DNA from: Polaromonas sp.
GTDB lineage: Bacteria > Pseudomonadota > Gammaproteobacteria > Burkholderiales > Burkholderiaceae_C
DNA: 54,463 nucleotides
Reading direction: 5' to 3'
NCBI RefSeq assembly: GCF_030682935.1
Contig: NZ_JAUXNA010000140.1
Location: 1 to 54,463 of the forward strand
In this document: piece after piece, positions 17,838-26,000 of the stretch
How positions within the stretch are numbered: position 1 is the stretch's first letter
Layout: each line of letters begins with the position of its first letter
The notes under the pieces: model-generated
The model's database searches: none
What the model saw: the letters and a program-made list of their open reading frames with translations, nothing else
What the model was told of the DNA's origin: nothing
Program-made: the position numbers and the translations under genes

Positions 17838-19052
17838 ATGCGCCCCCATCGCCTCACCCGCAACCCTTGCTACATCTGGCAGTTGCCTGATTGGCCCAAC
17901 CTCACCTATGACGTCGCCGCACTTTCCGCGCCCCTGGCCCAAGTGCACCGGGCGCAGGGCCTGCTCGTGGGGCGCATGGCAGAGCTGGGCATGGCCCAGC
18001 GCGAGCAAGCCACCTTGCAGGTGCTCACGCAAGAAGTCATCAAAACCAGCGAGATAGAAGGCGAGCGCCTCAGCCTGGACGCCGTTCGCTCATCCATCGC
18101 CCGCAGGCTGGGGCTGGACATTGGCGCCCTGGCCCCCAGCGACCGGCATGTGGACGGCGTGGTGGATGTGGTGCTGGACGCCACCCGCAACTTTGACCAA
18201 CCCTTGACCGCAGAGCGCCTGTTTGGCTGGCACGCGGCGCTGTTTCCCACCGGCTACAGCGGGCGCGTACGCATCACCGTGGCGGCGTGGCGCACGGATG
18301 CCAGCGGCCCGATGGAAGTGGTGTCTGGCCCTGTGGGGCGGGAGAAAGTGCACTTCACCGCACCGCCTGCCAGCACATTGCCCGCGCAAACCGATGCGTT
18401 CTTGAAGTGGTTCGAGGCCGCCCCCTTGGGCGACGCCCTGATCAAAGCCGGGCTGGCGCACCTGTGGCTGGTGACCCTGCACCCGTTTGACGACGGCAAT
18501 GGCCGCATCAGCCGCGCCGTGGGCGACATGGCGCTGGCCCGCGCTGAGGGCTTTAGCGCTGCCGGGCCGCCCCAAAGCGCGGACGGCCCCCGTGGGGGCA
18601 GCGACCCGCGTAGCGGCGGAGCGTGGGGGCAACATCCTGGTCAGCGCTTCTACAGCTTCAGCGCCCAGATACAGCGCGAGCGCAAAGACTACTACGACCA
18701 GCTGGAAGCCACCCAAAAAGGACCGCTGGACGTGACGCCCTGGCTCAACTGGTTCTTGGGCTGTCTGCTGCGCGCCGTGCAAGGCGCAGACGCCACGCTG
18801 GCCGGTGTGCTGGTCAAGGCCCAGTTCTGGCAACGCTGGGCCGGTACACCCATGAATGCGCGGCAAACCCAGGTGCTGAACCGCGTGCTGGACGGCTTTG
18901 AAGGCAAGCTCAGCAACGCTAGGTGGGCCGCGCTGGGCAAGTGTTCTGCCGACACGGCACTGCGCGACATCAACGACCTGCTGGCGCGTGGCGTGCTGCG
19001 CAAGCTGGAAGGTGGCGGGCGCAGTACGGGGTATGAGTTGTGCGCCAAATAG
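17838..19052 (+). CDS. Fic domain protein with N-terminal inhibitory motif and C-terminal winged helix
   Basis: This 404-residue protein has an N-terminal DUF4172-like segment (CYIWQLPDWPNLTYD) and the inhibitory-helix motif TSEIEG at 70-75, which matches [ST]xxxE[GN]. The catalytic Fic motif HPFDDGNGRISR starts at about residue 215. A C-terminal winged-helix-like region follows (LGKCSADTALRDINDLLARG, then GGRSTGYEL). Fic enzymes transfer AMP to protein hydroxyls, and the inhibitory glutamate keeps them off. Start 17838 follows the operator; the upstream start at 17775 would translate through the palindromes. About 25 residues after ARAEG (GPPQSADGPRGGSDPRSGGA) derive from an inserted REP-like sequence that keeps the frame open. 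Confidence 0.9.
   Translation: MRPHRLTRNPCYIWQLPDWPNLTYDVAALSAPLAQVHRAQGLLVGRMAELGMAQREQATLQVLTQEVIKTSEIEGERLSLDAVRSSIARRLGLDIGALAPSDRHVDGVVDVVLDATRNFDQPLTAERLFGWHAALFPTGYSGRVRITVAAWRTDASGPMEVVSGPVGREKVHFTAPPASTLPAQTDAFLKWFEAAPLGDALIKAGLAHLWLVTLHPFDDGNGRISRAVGDMALARAEGFSAAGPPQSADGPRGGSDPRSGGAWGQHPGQRFYSFSAQIQRERKDYYDQLEATQKGPLDVTPWLNWFLGCLLRAVQGADATLAGVLVKAQFWQRWAGTPMNARQTQVLNRVLDGFEGKLSNARWAALGKCSADTALRDINDLLARGVLRKLEGGGRSTGYELCAK
18557..18631 (+). repeat. REP-like GC-rich element inserted in the Fic coding sequence
   Basis: The stretch beginning GCTGCCGGGCCGCCCC and ending GCGGAGCGTGGGGGC resembles a family of GC-rich imperfect palindromes that I associate with intergenic regions of Comamonadaceae. 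Here it lies inside a coding sequence, just after the Fic motif, and adds Gly/Pro/Ser-rich residues not expected in the fold. Confidence 0.65.
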
Positions 19053-19105
19053 GCCGCTAGCCCGCGTAGATATTTCGAACACAGCTATCAAATGCGTAGC
19101 AATTG
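19047..19105 (+). repeat. Dispersed intergenic element, copy 6
   Basis: AAATAGGCCGCTAGCCCGCG and ACAGCTATCAAATGCGTAGC are both clear. The element begins at the Fic stop codon: its AAATAG supplies the TAG. Confidence 0.85.
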
Positions 19106-19181
19106 AGGCATCAAACATCTTGCGTCTCTACCACTTCAACCAGGCGAGAACTCTCGCGGTTGGTAACTTGATCCGCGTGGC

Positions 19182-22100
19182 CTACTGCGTGAGCTCGTTC
19201 GCAATCATCTCCGCCTGCTTTAGCACTGTTTCTGTCGCGAGCAATTCCATGTTGGGCGGATAGCCAAATTGCCGCAGGGTGCGTTTCACAATCACCTTAA
19301 GCTTGGCTCTGACGTTCTCTTTGATAGTCCAGTCTATGGATGCGTTTTCGCGCACCCGATGGGTTAACACCACTGCCAGTTCGCGTAACTTGTCTTGCTG
19401 CATCAACTCGCGGGCACTGTCGTTGTTGGCGACTGCGGTGTAGAACGCATATTCAAAGTCGGAAAGTCCCATGTGCTTGGCTTCATCATCGGCGGCGACG
19501 ATCTCTTTGCTGACCTTGATCAGCTCGTCCATCACCTCGGCAGCAGTCAGAATTTTGTTGTGATATTTCTTGATAGCGGCCTCTAACATCTCCATCAGTG
19601 ACCGGCTCTGCACCAGGTTGCGCTTGGCGCGTATTTTCAATTCGTCATTGAGGAGTTTCTTGAGCACCTCCAAGGCCACATTTTTATGCTCGTAGCCTTT
19701 CAGTTCGGCCAAGAATTCGTCAGACAAAATGGAAATGTCTGGTTTTTTTATGCCCGCCGCGTCAAACACATCAATCACTTTTTCCGACACCAACGCTTGG
19801 TCGATCACCTGGCGAATGGTGGTCTCGATTTCTTCGTTGCTGCGCCCGCCCTCGACACTGTCGTACTTCACCAGCCGCGCCTTCACGGCCTGGAAGAAGC
19901 CCACCTCGTCCTTCACGTCCATCGCTTGTTCATGCGGTATGGCAATGGCGAAGGCTTGCGAAAGCGCCGTGACCTCGTTGATATAACGTTTGCGGCCGTC
20001 ATCCAAGCCGAGGATATGCTCTTCCGCCGCGAGAATCAGAGACAGTTTCTGGGCGGTATTCGCTCCGAAATAGTGTTCATAGGCAAAGCCGTGATACAGG
20101 GCCGAGATCACCTCAAGTTTCTCCAGCATCAGGCTCACGGCTTGCTCCTGCAACAGGGTTGGATCACCCTTGCCGCCCGCATCGGAATAGAACGAAAGCG
20201 CCTCTTTGAGGTCCGCCGCGATTCCCAGGTAATCCACCACCAAGCCGCCGGGCTTGTCTTTGTACACACGATTGACCCGGGCAATGGCTTGCATCAGGTT
20301 GTGCCCCTTCATGGGCTTGTCGATGTAGAGGGTGTGCATGCTCGGCGCATCGAAGCCGGTCAGCCACATGTCGCGCACGATCACCAACTTGAGCGGGTCA
20401 TCTTCTGCCTTCATGCGCTCGGCCAGCAGCTTGCGCTGCTCCTTGGTAGTGTGGTGCTTGGCGAGCTTCGGCCCATCGCTCGATGCGGCAGTCATCACCA
20501 CCTTGATAACGCCTTTGCTCAGTTCGTCGGCGTGCCAGTCGGGCCGCAGTTTGATGATTTCGTCATACAGATCGGCGGCAATGCGCCGCGACATGCTCAC
20601 CACCATCGCCTTGCCTGCGAAGACCTCTTGCCGGACTTCAAAGTGACCAACGATGTCGCGGGCAATGTTTTTGATGCGCTGCTCGCTGCCAATCAGCGCC
20701 TCCATCTTGGTCCACTTGGCCTTGGCTTTTTGTGTCTCGGTCAGCTCGTCTTGCTCCAGCTCTTCATCCAGTTCGGCAATCAGCTTTTTACCTTCATCGC
20801 TCAGACTCACCTTGGCCAGGCGGCTCTCGTAATAAATACGCACCGTGGCACCATCCTCCACCGCTTGGGCAATGTCGTAGATGTCCACATAGTTGCCAAA
20901 CACCGCCGGGGTGTTCACATCGGTCTTCTCAATCGGTGTACCGGTAAAACCCAGATAGGTGGCGCGGGGCAAAGCATCGCGCAGATACTTGGCAAAACCA
21001 TAGACCACCTTCTTGCCGATCACCACGCCATCTGCGTTCTTTTCGTCTACCGTCTTGGCGGCAAAACCGTATTGGGTGCGGTGGGCTTCATCGACGATTA
21101 CCACGATGTTTGGACGATTGGAAAGCTGGTCGTAAACATTGCCCTCATCGGGCTGGAACTTCTGGATGGTAGAGAAAACCACGCCGCCCGCTGCCACCTT
21201 CAGCAATGCCTTCAAGTGCTCGCGATCCTTGGCCTGCACTGGCTCCTGTCGCAACAGCTGTTTGGATGCGGCAAAGGTGTCAAAAAGCTGGTCGTCCAGA
21301 TCATTGCGGTCGGTAATCACCAGTACCGTCGGGTTGTCCAGTGCCAGCACGATCTTGCCAGTATAAAAAACCATGGAGAGCGACTTGCCCGACCCTTGGG
21401 TGTGCCACACCACACCCGCCTTCATGTCACCCTTGGGCTGATCTGCAATACCCGGCAGGCCATAACTGGCCGGATTCTCGCGCACGGACAGCGGCCCGCC
21501 CATGTCCGCCGCCCGCAAGGTGGAGGCCACCGCCGCATTCACCGCGTAATACTGGTGATAGGCCGCCAGCTTCTTGATGGTGCTGATCGTGATCTGGCCC
21601 GTTTTCGGGTCTTCCTTGCTGCCCTTCTCGAAAACGATGAAGTGGCGCACCAAGTCCAGCAAGGTCCCCTGGTTCAACATGCCGATGATCAGCGTTTCCA
21701 ACTGGCTGACCAGATGAGAAGCTTCTGCTTTGCCATCAGCGCTCTTCCAGGCCATGAAGCGCGACAAGCTTGCTGAAATGGAGCCAGCCTTGGCCTCCAG
21801 TCCATCAGAGATGACGACCAAAGCGTTGGCAGTGAACAGACTCGGTATGGCTTGTTTGTAGGTCTCAATCTGCTGATACGCTGCCTTGAGCGTGGCGTTT
21901 TCATCGGCTGCGTTCTTGAGTTCGATCACCACCAGCGGAATGCCATTGACAAACAGCACCAGGTCAGGCCGTTTTTTTTGATGGTTTTCGATGACGGTGA
22001 ACTGGTTTGCCACCACGAACTCGTTGTTCTCAGGCCGGGCGAAGTCAATCAGCCACACCCGTTCGCCGCGTGTGTCACCATCCTTTTGCATGCTGACCGG

Positions 22101-22385
22101 CACCCCTTCGGTCAACAGGCGATGGAAAGCCTCATTGCTGGCCAGCAGGTCTGGCGAGTGGGCCCGTTGCACTTCCTTGAGTGCCATCTCAACCACATCC
22201 CGGGGCAGCCTGTGGTTAATGCGCCCGGCGGCTTGGGCCAGCCGACCGGGCAACAACACCTCTGCGTAACTGCTGCGCTCGGGGCTATCACTGTCGGGGG
22301 CAATGTCCGGGCCGTGCAAGTAGATGTACCCGAGCCTTTCAAACAGCTTGATGGCAAAGGTTTCGATGGCAGATTCGGTGAGCAT
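19182..22385 (-). CDS. hsdR: Type I restriction enzyme, R (motor/nuclease) subunit
   Basis: This 1067-residue protein has the HsdR architecture. The N-terminal PD-(D/E)xK nuclease shows RPDLVLFVNGIPLVVIELKN. The SF2 translocase shows Walker A HTQGSGKS near residue 332, VDEAHRTQYG, FTGTPIE and LTGFDAPSMHTLYID with QAIARVNR. A helical C-terminal domain should dock on the methylase. HsdR moves DNA and cleaves it at a distance when the HsdMS site is unmethylated. It is the last gene of the leftward defence operon, separated from the AlbA_2 gene by 127 bp that hold a long hairpin. Confidence 0.96.
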   Translation of the reverse strand: MLTESAIETFAIKLFERLGYIYLHGPDIAPDSDSPERSSYAEVLLPGRLAQAAGRINHRLPRDVVEMALKEVQRAHSPDLLASNEAFHRLLTEGVPVSMQKDGDTRGERVWLIDFARPENNEFVVANQFTVIENHQKKRPDLVLFVNGIPLVVIELKNAADENATLKAAYQQIETYKQAIPSLFTANALVVISDGLEAKAGSISASLSRFMAWKSADGKAEASHLVSQLETLIIGMLNQGTLLDLVRHFIVFEKGSKEDPKTGQITISTIKKLAAYHQYYAVNAAVASTLRAADMGGPLSVRENPASYGLPGIADQPKGDMKAGVVWHTQGSGKSLSMVFYTGKIVLALDNPTVLVITDRNDLDDQLFDTFAASKQLLRQEPVQAKDREHLKALLKVAAGGVVFSTIQKFQPDEGNVYDQLSNRPNIVVIVDEAHRTQYGFAAKTVDEKNADGVVIGKKVVYGFAKYLRDALPRATYLGFTGTPIEKTDVNTPAVFGNYVDIYDIAQAVEDGATVRIYYESRLAKVSLSDEGKKLIAELDEELEQDELTETQKAKAKWTKMEALIGSEQRIKNIARDIVGHFEVRQEVFAGKAMVVSMSRRIAADLYDEIIKLRPDWHADELSKGVIKVVMTAASSDGPKLAKHHTTKEQRKLLAERMKAEDDPLKLVIVRDMWLTGFDAPSMHTLYIDKPMKGHNLMQAIARVNRVYKDKPGGLVVDYLGIAADLKEALSFYSDAGGKGDPTLLQEQAVSLMLEKLEVISALYHGFAYEHYFGANTAQKLSLILAAEEHILGLDDGRKRYINEVTALSQAFAIAIPHEQAMDVKDEVGFFQAVKARLVKYDSVEGGRSNEEIETTIRQVIDQALVSEKVIDVFDAAGIKKPDISILSDEFLAELKGYEHKNVALEVLKKLLNDELKIRAKRNLVQSRSLMEMLEAAIKKYHNKILTAAEVMDELIKVSKEIVAADDEAKHMGLSDFEYAFYTAVANNDSARELMQQDKLRELAVVLTHRVRENASIDWTIKENVRAKLKVIVKRTLRQFGYPPNMELLATETVLKQAEMIANELTQ

Positions 22386-22439
22386 GCTGGTTATCCCTGT
22401 TCACATTTTTTTCTTTAACTGATGGTATTCAAGAAGCCG

Positions 22440-22505
22440 TTATGAGAGCGCAACCTGTTGATTTATATCGGTTTTTAGTCTTAAAAACCCATCAACCTCT
22501 CATAA
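22440..22505 (-). promoter_or_regulatory. Long interrupted hairpin between the AlbA_2 gene and hsdR
   Basis: Three collinear pairs of arms nest perfectly: TTATGAGAG (22440-22448) with CTCTCATAA (22497-22505), GTTGAT (22457-22462) with ATCAAC (22491-22496), and GGTTTTTA (22470-22477) with TAAAAACC (22482-22489), closing on a GTCT loop. It begins 8 bp past the AlbA_2 stop and ends 55 bp before the hsdR start. It lacks a classic T-tail and so may regulate or process the transcript, or be a mobile or REP-like remnant. Confidence 0.75.
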
Positions 22506-22512
22506 GCTCTCA

Positions 22513-24174
22513 TTAATTTTTTGAACTTACGAGAGCCCAAGAGGGGCGAGTATCGCTACCGCGATTGATAATTTTCTTTTGTCGCCGTAGCTCGGCAACC
22601 AAGTTCCCTACCTTGATTTTCCGTTGCCGATCATCCATCCACTCCGGCAGCTTGTTCCACAGCAGTTCATCAATATCCTTGCGAGCCATTGAACCGTGTT
22701 CTTTCACAGCCTTGCAAATTAGGTCCAGGTAATACTGCTTGTCGAACGCAAGGTTTTTGCTGTAGCGCGCTTTCTGGCCTGTTTGCTGAGCCAACGACTT
22801 GGCGACAAAGAAGTTTGGCTTGCGGCCTTCAATCAAGGCTTTTGCCTTCAACAACTTTTCTTCATCACTACTTAGTTCTTGGCGCTTTTGCACTTTGTCC
22901 AGTGCAATGATGTCTTGCAGCGTTAAGCCGCCGTCCCGCGCCAGCAAACGAGCGTAATCAATGTCCAACACCTTGCCGGTTAGTGTCAGCATCACGCGGT
23001 TGCCTGAGAGGTCGTAGTCCGGCATTGGAAAAAACCGTTGCCGCTGGAACAAAAACAGCTTTCGAATGCCGCCGCCCGCCGTATCCACCATCTTTAGGTT
23101 GAACATGGCGGTAGCCAGAAAGCGGTTGCGGTAATGTTCCTCGGGTGCGTCCTCCATCACCACCCGGCTCACATCCCCTGGAACAAAGCTGCCCTTGTTG
23201 GTAAAGCTCAGACTCTCTTCCCGCTCCACCACATTGATGCGCCCCGCCAGCGTGTAGTCTTGGTGCGCAATGCAATTGTTCAGCGCCTCACGAATCGCAT
23301 AGGGTTCATACTGATCAATTTCATCTGGGAACAGCGTACCTTCGCGGATGTAGCGGTATTTGAGGTTGCGAATCTTGGCGTACACCTTGTCCACCGCCAG
23401 CAGCAGCGGCATGCCAAACAGGGCGTAGTCCCGGTCGTTGCCTAGATGGTCTTTCAGCAGCCAACGAATCTTGGCCTCTGCTGGCAACCGGAACTGCTCG
23501 GCTTCCTCCCGGGCCAGCAGCAACAGCGCGGTGCGGGTGACGTGCCCTTTGATGGTTAGCTTGGCCTTATTCAAAAAGGTTGGCATGTCCCAGCCATCCA
23601 CCTCGGCAGCCTTATCGGGAAACTTGCTCTTGAAGTTGCGCCGCGCCATCTCGAGGGCTTCTTCATCCAGATCAGTCAGGCTGGCAGCGGGCACGATCAC
23701 TGCACTCCAGTCCTCCACCGTCGATTGCGCCCGGATGCGCTCAATCTCCTCCAGGTTTAGCGGCGACAGCGCTTCGCCATCGCGCCCATAGTAATGGCCG
23801 TCGAAGGCCACGGGCAAGCCCTTGGGTGCGGCCGGAATCTCAAACAACACCACGCGCCCGTTGGCGTGCGCCACCTCGTGAATCTCGATGAAGGTAATGC
23901 GATTGGTCGTCTTGTTCGCAATCTCTTCCTTCAGGCTGTCCAGATCCTTGCGCGTCAAACGAAAGTTGGAACCCACCACCTGCCGCTGGTCATTTACGCC
24001 AAAGACCAACCAAGCCGAGGCCTGGCGTTTCAGGTTGGCCTCGTTGCACAGCGCCGAAAAATACTTGCCCAGTTTGGTGAAGTCGTAGCCCTTCTTGGCT
24101 TCCTTGAACTCCACCACCTCGTTTTCGGCGGGCAAGGCCAGCAGTTGGGTTAGCTTGGTGATGTACGCGATCAT
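22513..24174 (-). CDS. AlbA_2 (Schlafen-type) / HATPase_c_4-like protein of the R-M operon
   Basis: This 553-residue protein has an N-terminal AlbA_2 domain (ENEVVEFKEAKKGYDFTKLG, SALCNEAN, AWLVFGVND) and a middle region with PYAIREALNNCIAHQDYT, typical of the HATPase_c_4 family. The C-terminus has winged-helix-like character (LQDIIALDKVQKRQELSSDE, then EWMDDRQRKIKVGNLVAELR). Such proteins are frequent companions of type I R-M loci and are annotated as regulators or putative helicase-like ATP-binding proteins; their biochemical role is not established. The start at 24174 overlaps the upstream gene's stop (ATGA). Confidence 0.87.
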   Translation of the reverse strand: MIAYITKLTQLLALPAENEVVEFKEAKKGYDFTKLGKYFSALCNEANLKRQASAWLVFGVNDQRQVVGSNFRLTRKDLDSLKEEIANKTTNRITFIEIHEVAHANGRVVLFEIPAAPKGLPVAFDGHYYGRDGEALSPLNLEEIERIRAQSTVEDWSAVIVPAASLTDLDEEALEMARRNFKSKFPDKAAEVDGWDMPTFLNKAKLTIKGHVTRTALLLLAREEAEQFRLPAEAKIRWLLKDHLGNDRDYALFGMPLLLAVDKVYAKIRNLKYRYIREGTLFPDEIDQYEPYAIREALNNCIAHQDYTLAGRINVVEREESLSFTNKGSFVPGDVSRVVMEDAPEEHYRNRFLATAMFNLKMVDTAGGGIRKLFLFQRQRFFPMPDYDLSGNRVMLTLTGKVLDIDYARLLARDGGLTLQDIIALDKVQKRQELSSDEEKLLKAKALIEGRKPNFFVAKSLAQQTGQKARYSKNLAFDKQYYLDLICKAVKEHGSMARKDIDELLWNKLPEWMDDRQRKIKVGNLVAELRRQKKIINRGSDTRPSWALVSSKN

Positions 24175-24992
24175 TTCCGTTGCCCCCCTAAATTGGCAAC
24201 AGCAGCCTGTAAAACCTGCCAACAAATTTTTGCCGTGTGTGAATCTGGCTTGAAGTTTTGAACTGCTTGTTGACGTGGATGAATGTAATTGCGAAAGTCC
24301 TTCAACGAATGGCTGTGTTTCTTGATATCCAGAGATAACAAGCCGACTTCGTGTGCTGTGTTTATCAGGCTATCGAGCGTCCACTCATGAAATGGCCGCA
24401 CTTCCCCACTTCTGCCCTTCGGGGCGGAAGTGGCACGGTTAAAACTTTGGTTGTTTTTGGTTGCGGCATCCAGCAACAAACCCTCCAATGTGCTGCCACA
24501 TAAAAAAATGACGGCTAGCGCTGCATCGGCATTTAGTGATTTATGTATTTCACTTATTCTTTGCTCAATCACACCCTGAAATGCAGCATCCATTTCCAGT
24601 CGTGCCAAGTCAATAGTTTGTGAATACTCCTGCGCCAGGAAATCCTGCTCGTTGGAAGCGCTTTTTGGTTCGCTGGTTCTCTGACCTGATAAACGATTGA
24701 GGATGGCGAGGGCTTTGTTTTTTTCAGATTCATCCACTGTTTCAGTTACGCAGGCGTATTCCAGTAATGCGTCCAATACCCCTGCAACGAGAGCATCCTG
24801 TTCGGTCTCCCAAAATGCCCTCAAACGTTTCATCTTTGATGACCCATTGAATCGATACTTTTCGTTATCGATATCAACCCCATGCTCCCTGAAAAACTCA
24901 GAGAACGTCTTGTCAGTAAAGCTCAAGACGAAACCACCTCTGTCAAAGAGCTTTTCAAAAACAACTTTTTCGTAGGTTTTCAATTGGGACAT
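24171..24992 (-). CDS. Unrecognised protein of the R-M operon, possible abortive-infection (HEPN-like)
   Basis: I do not recognise this 273-residue protein with certainty. The N-terminal part (SFTDKTFSEFFREHGVDID, GSSKMKRLRAFWETEQDALV) looks like the accessory N-terminal domains found in some Abi-family proteins. The C-terminal part carries a helical segment ending SLKDFRNYIHPRQQAV, whose RNYIH resembles the R-N-x-x-H core of HEPN/Abi-C-type RNases. It is translationally coupled to the AlbA_2 gene (ATGA) and begins one base after the stop of the truncated RhuM gene. A defence role is inferred from context only. Confidence 0.7.
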   Translation of the reverse strand: MSQLKTYEKVVFEKLFDRGGFVLSFTDKTFSEFFREHGVDIDNEKYRFNGSSKMKRLRAFWETEQDALVAGVLDALLEYACVTETVDESEKNKALAILNRLSGQRTSEPKSASNEQDFLAQEYSQTIDLARLEMDAAFQGVIEQRISEIHKSLNADAALAVIFLCGSTLEGLLLDAATKNNQSFNRATSAPKGRSGEVRPFHEWTLDSLINTAHEVGLLSLDIKKHSHSLKDFRNYIHPRQQAVQNFKPDSHTAKICWQVLQAAVANLGGQRK

Positions 24993-24993
24993 G

Positions 24994-25305
24994 CTAAACC
25001 TCCACCCGAGCCCAGACGGGGAACTGCGTCGTTTCCAGCTTGTAGTTTTTGGGCTGGCAGCTTTTACCATCGGCGGCAGTTGTTTCCAAAATGGAAATAA
25101 CTGCCTTGTCCTGCAACTCCCCGGTATCGAATATGTTTTTCAGGTGTTTGTTGATGGCGGGCACCCCCACCGCAAAGAGATCAGCCATCGCCTTCTGGGT
25201 CAGCCAGACCGTCTCATCCCGCAGGGCCACGTTCAAGTTGATATCGCCATTGGCGGCCGTGTAGAGGATGAAGTTGGCGGCTTGCGGCAGGTTTTTGTCA
25301 GTCAT
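24994..25305 (-). CDS. Truncated RhuM-like DNA-binding protein
   Basis: This 103-residue product matches the N-terminus of the RhuM family: FILYTAANGDINLNVALRDE, TVWLTQKAMADLF with a helix-turn-helix, KHLKNIFDTGEL and TAADGK. RhuM proteins are usually about 300 residues or more. Here the tail KNYKLETTQFPVWARVEV looks like an internal join: the usual YNLDxIISVGYRV segment is shortened and followed by a TQFRxWA-like sequence, then a stop. It overlaps the Abi-C gene by four bases and was probably once full length. It may survive as a small DNA-binding protein or be a decaying remnant. Confidence 0.75.
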   Translation of the reverse strand: MTDKNLPQAANFILYTAANGDINLNVALRDETVWLTQKAMADLFAVGVPAINKHLKNIFDTGELQDKAVISILETTAADGKSCQPKNYKLETTQFPVWARVEV

Positions 25306-26000
25306 GCTTGTTCACTTTGCAAATCAGCAGCTTCTGCAGGCAGTTGTTCGGATTCCATAAAGTCTTTGTATTCCGCTTGATAGGCCTGCAAGTCCACATT
25401 GAACAAGATCTCACTGGCGGGGTAGGAGTACTGACCCATGGTGAATTCGCCGAAAGATTCATCCCAATAGTTATTGAAATCTTCGTGATCGTCGTACTCA
25501 GGGGGGACATCGGCAGCCCCGGCACCAGCCGCTGGTGCGACGACATCGCCTTTTCTCTCCTCAAACGCCCGAATCAGGAACACCGCCACGACCAAGGTGC
25601 TGTCGATCAAAAAATCTCGGGTGAGCAAATCGACTTTGTCATTCCTGTCGCTCAATTCTTTCAGCGATTTGCCGTGCGACGTCGGGCTGATTTCGTTTCG
25701 CAGCGTGCCAATCAACTGGCCAATGTTGGCCAATGAAGTCGACACCTGGGTCACCAGTTGCTCGCCGTTGTAGCCCAATGCGCGAAAGGCTGTCTTCAAC
25801 ACGACGCTGATGGCGGGTGCATTCGCGAGCGCAATGCACTTCGCATCGCAAATTTCCTTGCCAATGCCTTCCAGCAGCGCCTTTGCATTTTCAACGGAGA
25901 CACTGAAGTCCGATTCAAGATGACCCTCCATCCGGTCCACATAGACCCCATAGGGTTGCCAGCGGCTGTATTGGGCAAGCGTCGCCTTGAGCTTTTCCAT
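25302..26000 (-). CDS. Abi-C family (abortive infection, HEPN-like) protein
   Basis: This 232-residue protein has the C-terminal abortive-infection domain: NAPAISVVLKTAFRALGYNG, then LANIGQLIGTLRNEISPTSHGKS. The LRNE...SHGK segment is the R-N-x(n)-H core that places these proteins in the HEPN RNase superfamily. An acidic, low-complexity tail follows (PPEYDDHEDFNNYWDESFGE). It lies between hsdS and the rhuM fragment, overlapping each by a few bases. A likely role is a second-line, suicidal defence coupled to the R-M system; this is inference. Confidence 0.82.
   Translation of the reverse strand: MEKLKATLAQYSRWQPYGVYVDRMEGHLESDFSVSVENAKALLEGIGKEICDAKCIALANAPAISVVLKTAFRALGYNGEQLVTQVSTSLANIGQLIGTLRNEISPTSHGKSLKELSDRNDKVDLLTRDFLIDSTLVVAVFLIRAFEERKGDVVAPAAGAGAADVPPEYDDHEDFNNYWDESFGEFTMGQYSYPASEILFNVDLQAYQAEYKDFMESEQLPAEAADLQSEQA

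Noticed and set aside
19686-21776. A 696-codon open frame on the plus strand opposite hsdR
   Set aside because: The same coding shadow effect: no family similarity, no Shine-Dalgarno, and the hsdR frame carries all conserved motifs.
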